A stretch of 6,598 nt of DNA from an uncultured Desulfobacterales bacterium (lineage in GTDB: Bacteria > Desulfobacterota > Desulfobacteria > Desulfobacterales > G020354645): NCBI GenBank assembly GCA_947259865.1, contig CAMYNZ010000210.1, positions 1-6,598 on the forward strand, written 5' to 3'. A program made the translations under genes and the position numbers. Numbering within the stretch: position 1 is the stretch's first letter; each line of letters opens with the position of its first letter. Of the stretch, positions 1-5,196 are shown piece by piece. The notes beneath the pieces are model-generated. The model was given only the letters and a program-made list of their open reading frames with translations. It did not search any database and was not told where the DNA came from.

Positions 1-1
1 A

Positions 2-310
2 ACGGAGAATCTGGCAATTCTGCTCAAAACGGCGAACGTCTATATGTATCCCCAACGTCGCGGCGCATCGGTCGATTTTCAGGTTGAGATTACCGTATCT
101 CGTTTTTTTGCGGATGCTGACGGCACGGCGATACTGGCGGCCTACTGGGCGGTAGTCGGAAAAGACGGACAAATCGTCATGTCGCGAAAAAGGTCATCCA
201 TCACCAAAAAGGCCGCGTCCAAGGAACTCGGGGCGATTGTCGCTGCTCAGAACAGAACGCTTCAGGAGTTGAGCCGGGAAATTGCCGCGGGAATTCAAAA
301 ACTTCAGTAG
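2..310 (+). CDS. PqiC/YmbA-like ABC transport auxiliary lipoprotein, C-terminal part (5' cut by window edge)
   Basis: The reading frame is already open at base 2 (TENLAILLKTANVYMYPQRR...) and ends at TAG 308-310, so the ATG at 44 is an internal Met and not the start. About 102 residues are visible. The pattern of 'ENLA.LL....V..YP.RR', then 'VDFQVEITVSRFFADADG', a strand with 'AYWAVVGKDG', and a C-terminal helix 'LGAIVAAQNRTLQELSREIA' is that of the PqiC/YmbA (DUF330) lipoprotein family. These proteins are outer-membrane-anchored and work with MCE-domain (PqiB/MlaD-type) proteins and an ABC transporter in moving lipids across the envelope. The lipobox and N-terminal half lie outside the window, as would any MCE/ABC partner genes. 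The family call rests on pattern memory. The visible part looks intact. Confidence 0.72.
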   Translation, partial: TENLAILLKTANVYMYPQRRGASVDFQVEITVSRFFADADGTAILAAYWAVVGKDGQIVMSRKRSSITKKAASKELGAIVAAQNRTLQELSREIAAGIQKLQ

Positions 311-520
311 TTGAACAGCGTCATCTTTTACTATTCCGAAGAATCAGAGAACAAAGGCATCAATGGCAACGTAATAAAAGAACTGACAGATGCTTTCAAC
401 CTGGAACTTATCAATGCCTTCGAGGTCGGTTACTTCATCGTCTCTGAACCGGGCCCTAACGTGTTGCTCATTCGAGTCGCCATCACAGATATAAAACAGA
501 GCAAACTGGCCTGGGATGTC
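311..520 (+). pseudogene. DUF3313-type lipoprotein fragment, truncated at both ends
   Basis: Immediately after the preceding TAG, the same frame continues with about 70 residues resembling the middle of DUF3313 lipoproteins: 'VIFYYSEESENKGI', a helix 'NVIKELTDAFNLELINAF', then 'YFIVSEPGPNVLLIRVAITDI' (this family's 'Y.vv.epGP.vL.lRvAiTD' core). There is no signal peptide or lipobox in front, no ribosome binding site for the TTG at 311, and the similarity stops near 'KLAWDVEHK'. The residues that follow (LASASKVCDECKKK...) look like out-of-context sequence. I read it as a remnant that lost both its N-terminal export signal and its C-terminal half. The frame itself stays open to 1036, so an automatic caller would report a 241-residue hybrid that is unlikely to be a natural protein. 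The right boundary is approximate. Confidence 0.55.
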
Positions 521-596
521 GAACATAAGGTGTGTCTGGCCAGTGCTTCCAAAGTTTGTGACGAGTGCAAGAAAAAAATTGGAATAACAACTAAAA

Positions 597-603
597 AGAA
601 GGA
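597..603 (+). promoter_or_regulatory. Ribosome binding site for the DUF2860 remnant
   Basis: AGAAGGA lies 8 bases before the ATG at 612 (a second ATG follows at 615). It fixes the ancestral start of the DUF2860 gene at 612, in a different frame from the long open frame starting at 311. It therefore shows that the 311-1036 open frame is two gene remnants and not one gene. Confidence 0.6.
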
Positions 604-611
604 ATATTATT

Positions 612-1036
612 ATGATGAAACACAACGCAGCAATAAGTATTTTTTTGTAGTGGTTCTGGTGATAACGGCAACTCCGGCAGTAGCGATGGACCCGATTCCC
701 GACCAAGCCGGCTTTAGCGGGTTTATCCGGCCCGGTGCAGGGTATCTGGACATCGAGAGTAACATGGTGGCCGAATTTGCCAGTTTTGAACTTTCGGACG
801 ATCCTATCAGTTCGAGATTTGATTCACCCGATGGTGAATCCACGGGTATTTTCCTGCTGCCGTTTAATGTGGCTTATACATTTAGCAACTTAAAGACCCA
901 GGTGTTTCTGGGAACCCAGTTGACCGACCTGGTCCGGTTCGATCTCACCCAGCAACTCGGTGTCAAACAAGAGATCGGTGGCCTGGGGCTTCTGCAGGTC
1001 GTCAGCGCCACGGCCGGCGTGTTTTTTCGCTGGTAG
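612..1036 (+). pseudogene. DUF2860-like outer-membrane protein, frameshifted in the signal peptide and internally deleted
   Basis: From ATG 612 the frame reads MMKHNAAISIFL and stops at TAG 648-650. If the seven-T run at 640-646 had eight Ts, translation would pass into the frame that ends at 1036 and give a textbook signal peptide: MMKHNAAISIFF, then VVVLVITATPAVA, with cleavage before MDPIPDQAGFSG. The mature part (DQAGFSGFIRPGAGYLDIESNM, FDSPDGESTGIFLLPFNVAYTF, TQVFLGTQLTDLVRFDLTQQLG) matches what I know of DUF2860 outer-membrane proteins. Those are normally around 300 residues or more. Here 'VKQEIGGLGLLQ' is followed almost at once by VSATAGVFFRW and a stop. That ending, with alternating hydrophobic residues and a terminal Trp, looks like the last strand of a beta-barrel (the BAM recognition signal), so the middle of the barrel seems deleted in frame. 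Non-functional unless the T-run slips. Confidence 0.6.
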
Positions 1037-1461
1037 GCCGGCAGTGGCTCCCACACGAAGCCTGGATGTTGAGTTCGTTTTTGATGATCTGTCTGTCATG
1101 GATTGATGAAAAAAAGTATTATTGGACCCAAAATGCCGAATACATTTGCCACAAATTTCAACAATTCTGAGGTGGTAAATTTCACTGAGAAGAATAGTGC
1201 AGCAGGGCACGACCCAGATAAATCATCCCCATCGAGGAGGTCTGAAGGGGATAAGGGCACGAAGAGATCACATTGATTAGAGAGGAAAGTGGCAGCAGGA
1301 CTGGCTTGGGCTAAGATCTGGTATATAAGCACCTGGTTTAGGACGCCATCCCGCTAGCCTCGACCGTTTCGCTCATATAAACGAAGGTTGATAGGACGCT
1401 AAACGGTAGGATTTAGCTGACGAGACTATGGCGACACCTCGATTTATTTTAGGTGATAGCA
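1037..1461. other. 425-base stretch with no recognisable gene
   Basis: No frame on either strand carries a protein I can recognise, and forward frames are broken by frequent stops. The minus-strand open stretch at 1096-1332 begins with GTG, has no ribosome binding site and no family resemblance. Small features seen: a GGCCGGC 7-mer at 1012-1018 repeated at 1036-1042, and an isolated TTGATA (1388-1393) without a convincing -10 partner. It may hold decayed sequence from the same erosion that hit the genes on its left, plus the promoter for the small protein at 1462. Neither is demonstrable from the sequence alone. Confidence 0.5.
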
Positions 1462-1566
1462 ATGGTTGAAATTCTGACTGTTATTGTATGCGTCAGTCTC
1501 GGGGCGGCGCTGGCAGTGCTGTGGATTGGAGGCAGGATTCTGGCAAAGCCGCCCTGGCAAGATTAA
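1462..1566 (+). CDS. Small single-pass membrane protein, 34 residues
   Basis: ATG 1462 is preceded at 5 bases by a good ribosome binding site (AGGTGA, 1451-1456) and runs to TAA 1564-1566. The peptide begins MVEILTVIVCVSLGAALAVL and continues WIGGRILAKPPWQD. A short acidic start, about 23 hydrophobic residues forming one transmembrane helix with small-residue spacing (G-AA-A, then GG), and a cytoplasm-type tail with R, K, PP and W are typical of bacterial small membrane proteins. These often bind and modulate a larger membrane partner. It sits 64 bases upstream of the SYLF gene on the same strand and may be co-transcribed with it. I do not recognise a family. Support comes from the ribosome binding site plus the clean hydrophobic architecture; codon-level conservation would be needed to prove it. 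Confidence 0.55.
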   Translation: MVEILTVIVCVSLGAALAVLWIGGRILAKPPWQD

Positions 1567-1630
1567 GGCGCGTGAGATCGCTTTCTGGCGACTTTACTGG
1601 ACGAAGAAGGGTTCATGAAAGGACTTTATC

Positions 1631-2197
1631 ATGAAGAGATACTTTAAATTGACAAATATGCTGCTGGTACTTGCATTCGCTGCGGGCACCGTCATTGGGC
1701 CGAATTCCGCTACGGCAGGCACCGCGGCAGAAATTAACCGGAACGTCAAAAGCGCCCTGAAGAAACTCTTTGCAAAATCCGCTTCAGCCAAGGCTCTGGG
1801 TAAAAGGGCCAAAGGCATACTTGTTTTTCCAAGCATCGTCAAGGGAGGCTTTGTTGTGGGAGGCCAACACGGTGAGGGCGCTCTCCTCAAGGGGGGAAAG
1901 ACCAGTGGGTACTACAACACCATCCAGGTGTCGTATGGTCTGCAGGCTGGCTTACAGAAATTCGGTTATGCAATATTTTTCATGACCGACTCGGCCATGA
2001 AACCGCTAGACAAGAGTGACGGTTGGGAGATTGGGGTCGGCCCAAGCGTCGTCATTGTCGATGCCGGGGCAGCCTCATCAGCGACAACGACAACCTTACG
2101 AGCAGAGGTCTATGCCTTCTTCTTCGATCAGAAGGGACTGATGGCTGGACTCGGGCTTCAGGGCACAAAAATCACTCGGATTACCCCAGATCAATAA
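1631..2197 (+). CDS. Secreted SYLF-domain (DUF500/Ysc84-type) lipid-binding protein
   Basis: A 188-residue protein. ATG 1631 follows AAAGGA (1618-1623) at 7 bases. Residues 1-29 form a Sec signal peptide (MKRYFK, hydrophobic LLVLAFAAGTVIG, cleavage after SATA-29), so the mature protein is periplasmic or outer-membrane associated. The rest is one SYLF domain: an N-terminal helix (AAEINRNVKSALKKLFAKS), the signature 'AKGILVFPSIVKGGFVVGGQHGEGALL' spread over about residues 59-85, 'SGYYNTIQVSYGLQAGLQKFGYAIFFMTD', and the closing 'EVYAFFFDQKGLMAGLGLQGTKI'. Eukaryotic SYLF domains bind phosphoinositides. Bacterial members are usually secreted, and their exact role is not settled, so lipid or membrane binding is a family-level inference. 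Length and all signature blocks are normal, and nothing is broken. Probably in one transcription unit with the small membrane protein at 1462-1566. Confidence 0.88.
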   Translation: MKRYFKLTNMLLVLAFAAGTVIGPNSATAGTAAEINRNVKSALKKLFAKSASAKALGKRAKGILVFPSIVKGGFVVGGQHGEGALLKGGKTSGYYNTIQVSYGLQAGLQKFGYAIFFMTDSAMKPLDKSDGWEIGVGPSVVIVDAGAASSATTTTLRAEVYAFFFDQKGLMAGLGLQGTKITRITPDQ

Positions 2198-2285
2198 TGG
2201 TTTTGCATCGAGAGATGCCGCTTTATTCAGTATTCAACGAGCTGTTGCCCAAATCCCTTTTGGCTTTGTCTAAAACCTTTTTGAT

Positions 2286-2303
2286 TCCCGCCCACCGGCG
2301 GGA
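2286..2303. repeat. Perfect GC-rich hairpin, 7-bp stem
   Basis: TCCCGCC-CACC-GGCGGGA folds into a perfect 7-bp stem with a 4-base loop. No T-run follows on either strand, so it is not a standard intrinsic terminator. It lies inside the 2242-2434 inverted-repeat element. Confidence 0.7.
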
Positions 2304-2309
2304 TTGTAT

Positions 2310-2363
2310 GCACTTTGAAAACTCGTCCCGCTTGACAGCGGGCCTCAAACAGGTTCAAAGCGC
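2310..2363. repeat. Two-tier hairpin inside the inverted-repeat element
   Basis: Outer arms GCACTTTGAA (2310-2319) and TTCAAAGCGC (2354-2363) pair with one internal mismatch. Inside them CCCGCT-TGAC-AGCGGG (2327-2342) forms a perfect 6-bp stem with a 4-base loop. The loop architecture copies that of the 2286-2303 hairpin just upstream (CCCGC stem, 4-base loop), giving a tandem palindrome arrangement like REP-type elements. Confidence 0.6.
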
Positions 2364-2475
2364 TGATCTTCCACTTCGCTGAGATTGATGAACGTAAACG
2401 CTTTAATAACCGCTCAAAATGATTTGGGCAACAGTCCGTCAAGATGTGACAACATTTTTCACCCAGGAGGGGATC

Positions 2476-3084
2476 ATGAATTTTTTCAAGACAACCTTGA
2501 TCGGGGGGATTGTGTTTCTGATCCCGATAACGATCTGCGTTCTTATTCTCGGCAAGGCACATAAAGTAATGGTCCGGGTGGCGACGCCGCTGGCTGAGTG
2601 GCTGCCGCTCGACACTATCGGCGGTATCGCGAAGGCCAACCTATTGGCCGTTATCGCCATCGCCGTGTTTTGCTTCATGGCGGGTCTCCTGTCCAAAAGC
2701 CTTCTCGCCTCGCGATTGGTTGAATCGTTGGAGTCCGGTTACCTTCAATCCGTGCCGGGATATGCGTTCATCAAGGGATTGATCGGGGGAGTGATCGGCG
2801 ATGCTGAGGAAAATCAACTGGCTCCCGTCCTGGCAAGGTTTGATGACGTCTGGCAGGTCGCCTTTCGAGTGGAGCGCCTTGCCGACAGTAGAGTCGTTCT
2901 CTTCATCCCGGGAGCACCAGATCCGTGGTCGGGCTCTCTCTTGATCATGAGCGAGGAACGTATTCAGCCGCTTGACAGAACAATGTCGGCGGCAATTCGA
3001 AATCTCAAGACACTGGGGCAAGGATCGAGTGAATTGCTATCGGCCGTGATCATAGACGAAAAGGTAGAAAAACCTGACACCTGA
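2476..3084 (+). CDS. DUF502 family inner-membrane protein
   Basis: A 202-residue protein. The start is ATG 2476, 5 bases after a strong AGGAGG (2465-2470). The in-frame ATG at 2419 is rejected because it would begin inside the inverted-repeat arm and add a non-hydrophobic leader. TM1 is at about residues 7-26 (TLIGGIVFLIPITICVLILG, keeping the family's Gly/Pro pattern) and TM2 at about 55-74. Then comes the amphipathic 'SRLVESLESGYLQSVPGYAFIKGLIGGV', and the soluble part holds 'VVLFIPGAPDPWSG' (residues 140-153), equivalent to the family's 'vFvPttPnPtSG' signature. The biochemical function of DUF502 is unknown; some plant members (LCV/COV type) affect membrane traffic or vascular patterning, which does not transfer to bacteria. 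The last codons (KPDT-stop) are made of the first unit of the adjacent CCTGA-type repeat, so the C-terminus may have been altered by the repeat. Confidence 0.85.
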   Translation: MNFFKTTLIGGIVFLIPITICVLILGKAHKVMVRVATPLAEWLPLDTIGGIAKANLLAVIAIAVFCFMAGLLSKSLLASRLVESLESGYLQSVPGYAFIKGLIGGVIGDAEENQLAPVLARFDDVWQVAFRVERLADSRVVLFIPGAPDPWSGSLLIMSEERIQPLDRTMSAAIRNLKTLGQGSSELLSAVIIDEKVEKPDT

Positions 3085-3180
3085 AACCTGCTTGCCACGC
3101 CGTAGCTCGGCAGAGGGCAGGCGGGACACCTGAAACCATTCAACCCTGACCCCCTGGCGGACAAGCCCTGAACCCTGATA
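3073..3180. repeat. Degenerate CCTGA-type repeat cluster with a 13-bp direct repeat flanking a palindrome
   Basis: GACACCTGAAACC occurs exactly at 3076-3088 and 3125-3137. Looser copies of the CCTGA unit follow (ACCCTGACC near 3145, CCCTGAACCCTGATA at 3166-3180). Between the two exact copies is an imperfect palindrome: outer CCTGC (3087-3091) with GCAGG (3117-3121), inner GCCG-TAGCT-CGGC at about 3100-3112. Only two exact units exist and the spacer is palindromic, so this is not a CRISPR array. It resembles dispersed intergenic repeats of environmental deltaproteobacterial genomes (recollection, not checked). It spans the 3' end of the DUF502 gene. Confidence 0.6.
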
Positions 3181-3194
3181 GCGTGGAGGTCAAG

Positions 3195-3226
3195 TTGATT
3201 ACGAAATTACTGGCTGGCTAAATAAT
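3195..3226 (+). promoter_or_regulatory. Possible sigma-70-like promoter for the ATPase-MscS operon
   Basis: TTGATT (3195-3200) resembles a -35 box, and the AT-rich TAAATAAT (3219-3226) could supply the -10. The spacing is 18 to 20 bases depending on the register, longer than ideal. It lies about 70-100 bases before the GTG start at 3295 and just after the repeat cluster, where a promoter would be expected. Weak evidence: consensus match only. Confidence 0.25.
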
Positions 3227-3238
3227 TGTTGCGCTCTC

Positions 3239-3271
3239 AAAGCCCCGCATAGCTTGCCGATACGGAGCTTT
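3239..3271. promoter_or_regulatory. Imperfect hairpin in the leader of the ATPase gene
   Basis: AAAGCCCCG (3239-3247) and CGGAGCTTT (3263-3271) pair over 9 positions with one mismatch, leaving a 15-base loop. It ends 23 bases before the GTG start. The following bases (ATCCCTTTA) are not a clean T-run, so it is a poor terminator. It could instead be a 5' leader structure or simply a chance palindrome. Confidence 0.35.
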
Positions 3272-3294
3272 ATCCCTTTACGAGGTTTACGAAA

Positions 3295-5196
3295 GTGCAG
3301 GCTGTACCAAAAAGACAAGCTTATCATGCTTTCTGCTGGATTTTGATGCCGGCGTTGGTGCTGATTGCGGTATTAAGCAGCTGCTTATTGCTGGCTAACA
3401 TTTCATACGCAGAAGAACAATTTGGCAACACTGCTCAAACACTCGCAAAAACAAAAACCTCCGACCCGGTTAGCGCAGATAAGTCGACATCCGATACACC
3501 GATAGACAAACCGGGTGAATCCCAAAAACCGCCTTCCCCCACAACATCCAAGCCCGTTGCCAAAGAACCCCTGCTCGCTGAATCAGAACAGTGGCAAAAC
3601 CAGGTTGAAGAACTGATAGATCAGATTAATAAGGGCGAAAAATCATCAGAAGATGCGGATGCACTTTATCATCAACTTTCTAATGTTCTGCGCCAGAAAC
3701 GTAAAAAACTACGACAAGCGCTACGGTCAGCACGCTCTCCATCAGACTTGGTGCAAGAAAAAACGCAGCCAGGCATTACGAAACAAGCCGAAAAAACAAT
3801 TCGAATAGAAAGCCGTCCCCAACCCGGTACGGTAGCGGATCTGCATGCCACTATGGTTAGCCTTTACAGCGTGCGCGATAAACTTCTTCAAGTAGTCACG
3901 CCCAGCCTAAGAGAACAGGTAACAGGAACAGGTATTGCCGGCATGAGTAAATTAAAAGGCGAAATGGAATTTATGCTGCTTCATTTACGCTTTCATGCCA
4001 TGGCAATCCCACAACTTGGCCCGCAACTACTGAATCAACTAACAGCCGCACCCGCGCCTGTCATTTGGAATTTTTTGAAAATCCTATTTGCCTTGTTTCT
4101 ATTTCACTGGTGGCGGAAAAGGGCGCCCGGTGGATTGTTGAAGTTACGCGCACGTATTTTAGAAATTAAACCGCGAACGCGTAATAGTATTCGGGTCGCA
4201 CGCAGTGTTTGGTATCTGGAGCAAATCCGCCGCCCCTTAGAATGGATTATACTCACATCGATCATCTTTGATGCTATCTTTGTCCCTTCATTGGCGGTTA
4301 TCGAACATTTTTGCCGCATTATTATCATGTGGGTTTTGTATGCCTGGCTCGTCGTTGCAATCATTCACACAATTGCGTCACGCGGTGTTGCGGATTTTTC
4401 GAGCAACAGATCCAGGTTGCGACTGCGCACACTGAAATTATTTGCGGCCTGGCTGGTTTTACTGGGCTTAGATCTTGAATTGGCAGAAACCTATACCGGT
4501 CAAGGCACTATCTATGCAAATTTGTGGTTACTATTTAAAATTCTATCTGTACCGGTTTTCATTTTGATATTAGCTTGGTGGCGATCTGAAATTTTTCGAA
4601 AATTGGAGAATCTGCCCGTTATTCCGGAATGGGTTGAAAAAGTACTGCTAAAAAGAAAAGGCTTGCGTAGCTACGTTTATGCACTAATTGGCGGTTTATA
4701 TTTATTTATTCTTAACATCCGCCAGGTCAGTTTACGGCAACTTGCGAAATTCGAAAGCGGCAGAGAAATTATTGCCGGTCTTCTTGGGCGAGAAGTTGCT
4801 CGAGAGTTCGAGCGGCATAAACAAACCGTTGACGGTGATCCGATTAGCGAACAATTAAGAGAACAACTGCTATCCCGCGATGGAAAGATTCTGGAAAAAG
4901 TTTTCATCAATGAAATAAAACGAATAGCTGAAAGAGTTGAGTTCAGGCGTGGCGGTATCATTGGCGTTGTCGGTGAGCGAGGTTCTGGCAAGAGTTTTCT
5001 TTTGCGGCAACTCGCGGCAAAATTTCAAGATAAAGCCATCATTATTCACTGCTCTCTTCAAGGTTTTGACGATATTAAAAAAGGGTTGGCACGCCAATTC
5101 GACATCACTGAAAACCAGGTCACTTCAGATAAGCTGGCCGAACTTATAAATTCGCGCGATCTGCATTTTATTGCCTTTGATGATGCGCACCGATAA
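3295..5196 (+). CDS. Membrane-embedded P-loop ATPase, N-terminal part (ends at a premature in-frame TAA)
   Basis: The start is GTG 3295, preceded at 9 bases by GAGG (3282-3285); it keeps a full signal peptide (hydrophobic 15-34, cleavage after ISYA-39). LSSC at 27-30 also fits a lipobox, but the hydrophobic run continues past it. Residues 43-95 are a Pro/Ser/Thr/Lys-rich linker. About 97-145 is a charged, probably coiled-coil helix, and the region up to about 255 should be periplasmic. Hydrophobic segments follow at about 256-272, 317-336, 342-361, 382-396, 409-429 and 459-475 (five or six membrane spans). The cytoplasmic ATPase then begins: Walker A GERGSGKS (560-567) and Walker B LHFIAFDDAHR (623-633), where TAA 5194-5196 stops it. 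The DDAH form and the fold resemble ExeA/TniB/ORC-like AAA ATPases. The rest of the domain continues in the same frame at 5197-5907, so this is one gene split by a nonsense codon, not a complete 633-residue protein. I do not recognise a named family for the whole. Confidence 0.75.
   Translation: MQAVPKRQAYHAFCWILMPALVLIAVLSSCLLLANISYAEEQFGNTAQTLAKTKTSDPVSADKSTSDTPIDKPGESQKPPSPTTSKPVAKEPLLAESEQWQNQVEELIDQINKGEKSSEDADALYHQLSNVLRQKRKKLRQALRSARSPSDLVQEKTQPGITKQAEKTIRIESRPQPGTVADLHATMVSLYSVRDKLLQVVTPSLREQVTGTGIAGMSKLKGEMEFMLLHLRFHAMAIPQLGPQLLNQLTAAPAPVIWNFLKILFALFLFHWWRKRAPGGLLKLRARILEIKPRTRNSIRVARSVWYLEQIRRPLEWIILTSIIFDAIFVPSLAVIEHFCRIIIMWVLYAWLVVAIIHTIASRGVADFSSNRSRLRLRTLKLFAAWLVLLGLDLELAETYTGQGTIYANLWLLFKILSVPVFILILAWWRSEIFRKLENLPVIPEWVEKVLLKRKGLRSYVYALIGGLYLFILNIRQVSLRQLAKFESGREIIAGLLGREVAREFERHKQTVDGDPISEQLREQLLSRDGKILEKVFINEIKRIAERVEFRRGGIIGVVGERGSGKSFLLRQLAAKFQDKAIIIHCSLQGFDDIKKGLARQFDITENQVTSDKLAELINSRDLHFIAFDDAHR

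Larger units (their letters stand above)
2242..2434. repeat. MITE-like / palindromic repeat element with 14-bp terminal inverted repeats
   Basis: The left end CTGTTGCCCAAATC (2242-2255) and the right end GATTTGGGCAACAG (2421-2434) are exact reverse complements. Similarity continues imperfectly inward (CCTTTTGG against the complement of CTCAAAAT). The 165 bases between hold two nested GC-rich hairpins (listed separately) and no gene. I could not see a target-site duplication flanking the ends. The size (193 bp), terminal inverted repeats, internal palindromes and absence of coding fit a non-autonomous mobile element or a dispersed intergenic repeat. An alternative is one large folded RNA between the SYLF and DUF502 genes. 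Confidence 0.5.

Noticed and set aside
344..706. Open frame of 120 codons on the minus strand
   Set aside because: It lies antisense to the DUF3313 and DUF2860 remnants, has no family resemblance, and its low-complexity Phe/Ile runs mirror the A/T-rich forward strand.
1012..1042. GGCCGGC pair as a terminator hairpin at the end of the DUF2860 remnant
   Set aside because: Each copy is nearly self-palindromic, the loop contains the stop region, and no T-run follows the second copy.
1096..1332. Minus-strand open frame of 78 codons in the gene-poor region
   Set aside because: GTG start without a ribosome binding site, no recognisable motif, and no operon partner on that strand.
1615..1647. Ten-codon peptide MKGLYHEEIL with a purine-rich sequence in front, overlapping the SYLF start
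   Set aside because: Too short to judge and no attenuator-like structure follows. The purine stretch and ATG may simply be chance near the SYLF ribosome binding site.
2286..2303. Intrinsic terminator for the SYLF gene
   Set aside because: The hairpin is perfect but no T-run follows on either strand, and it belongs to the larger inverted-repeat element.
2023..2382. Forward open frame of 119 codons overlapping the SYLF gene and the inverted-repeat element
   Set aside because: Its first half is an out-of-frame reading of the SYLF gene and its second half reads through the hairpins. No protein family resemblance.
2419..2475. Upstream start for the DUF502 protein at ATG 2419
   Set aside because: It falls beside and inside the right arm of the inverted repeat, lacks a ribosome binding site, and adds a leader not expected in the family. 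ATG 2476 has AGGAGG at 5 bases.
3076..3137. CRISPR-like direct repeats
   Set aside because: Only two exact copies, the unit is only 13 bp, the spacer is palindromic, and no cas genes are present.
308..5196. Alternative genetic code or stop-codon reassignment, suggested by TAG 308 and TAA 5194
   Set aside because: TAA, TAG and TGA all end genes elsewhere in the window at sensible places (TAA 2195, TGA 3082, TAG 1034). One isolated internal TAA is better explained by mutation or error.
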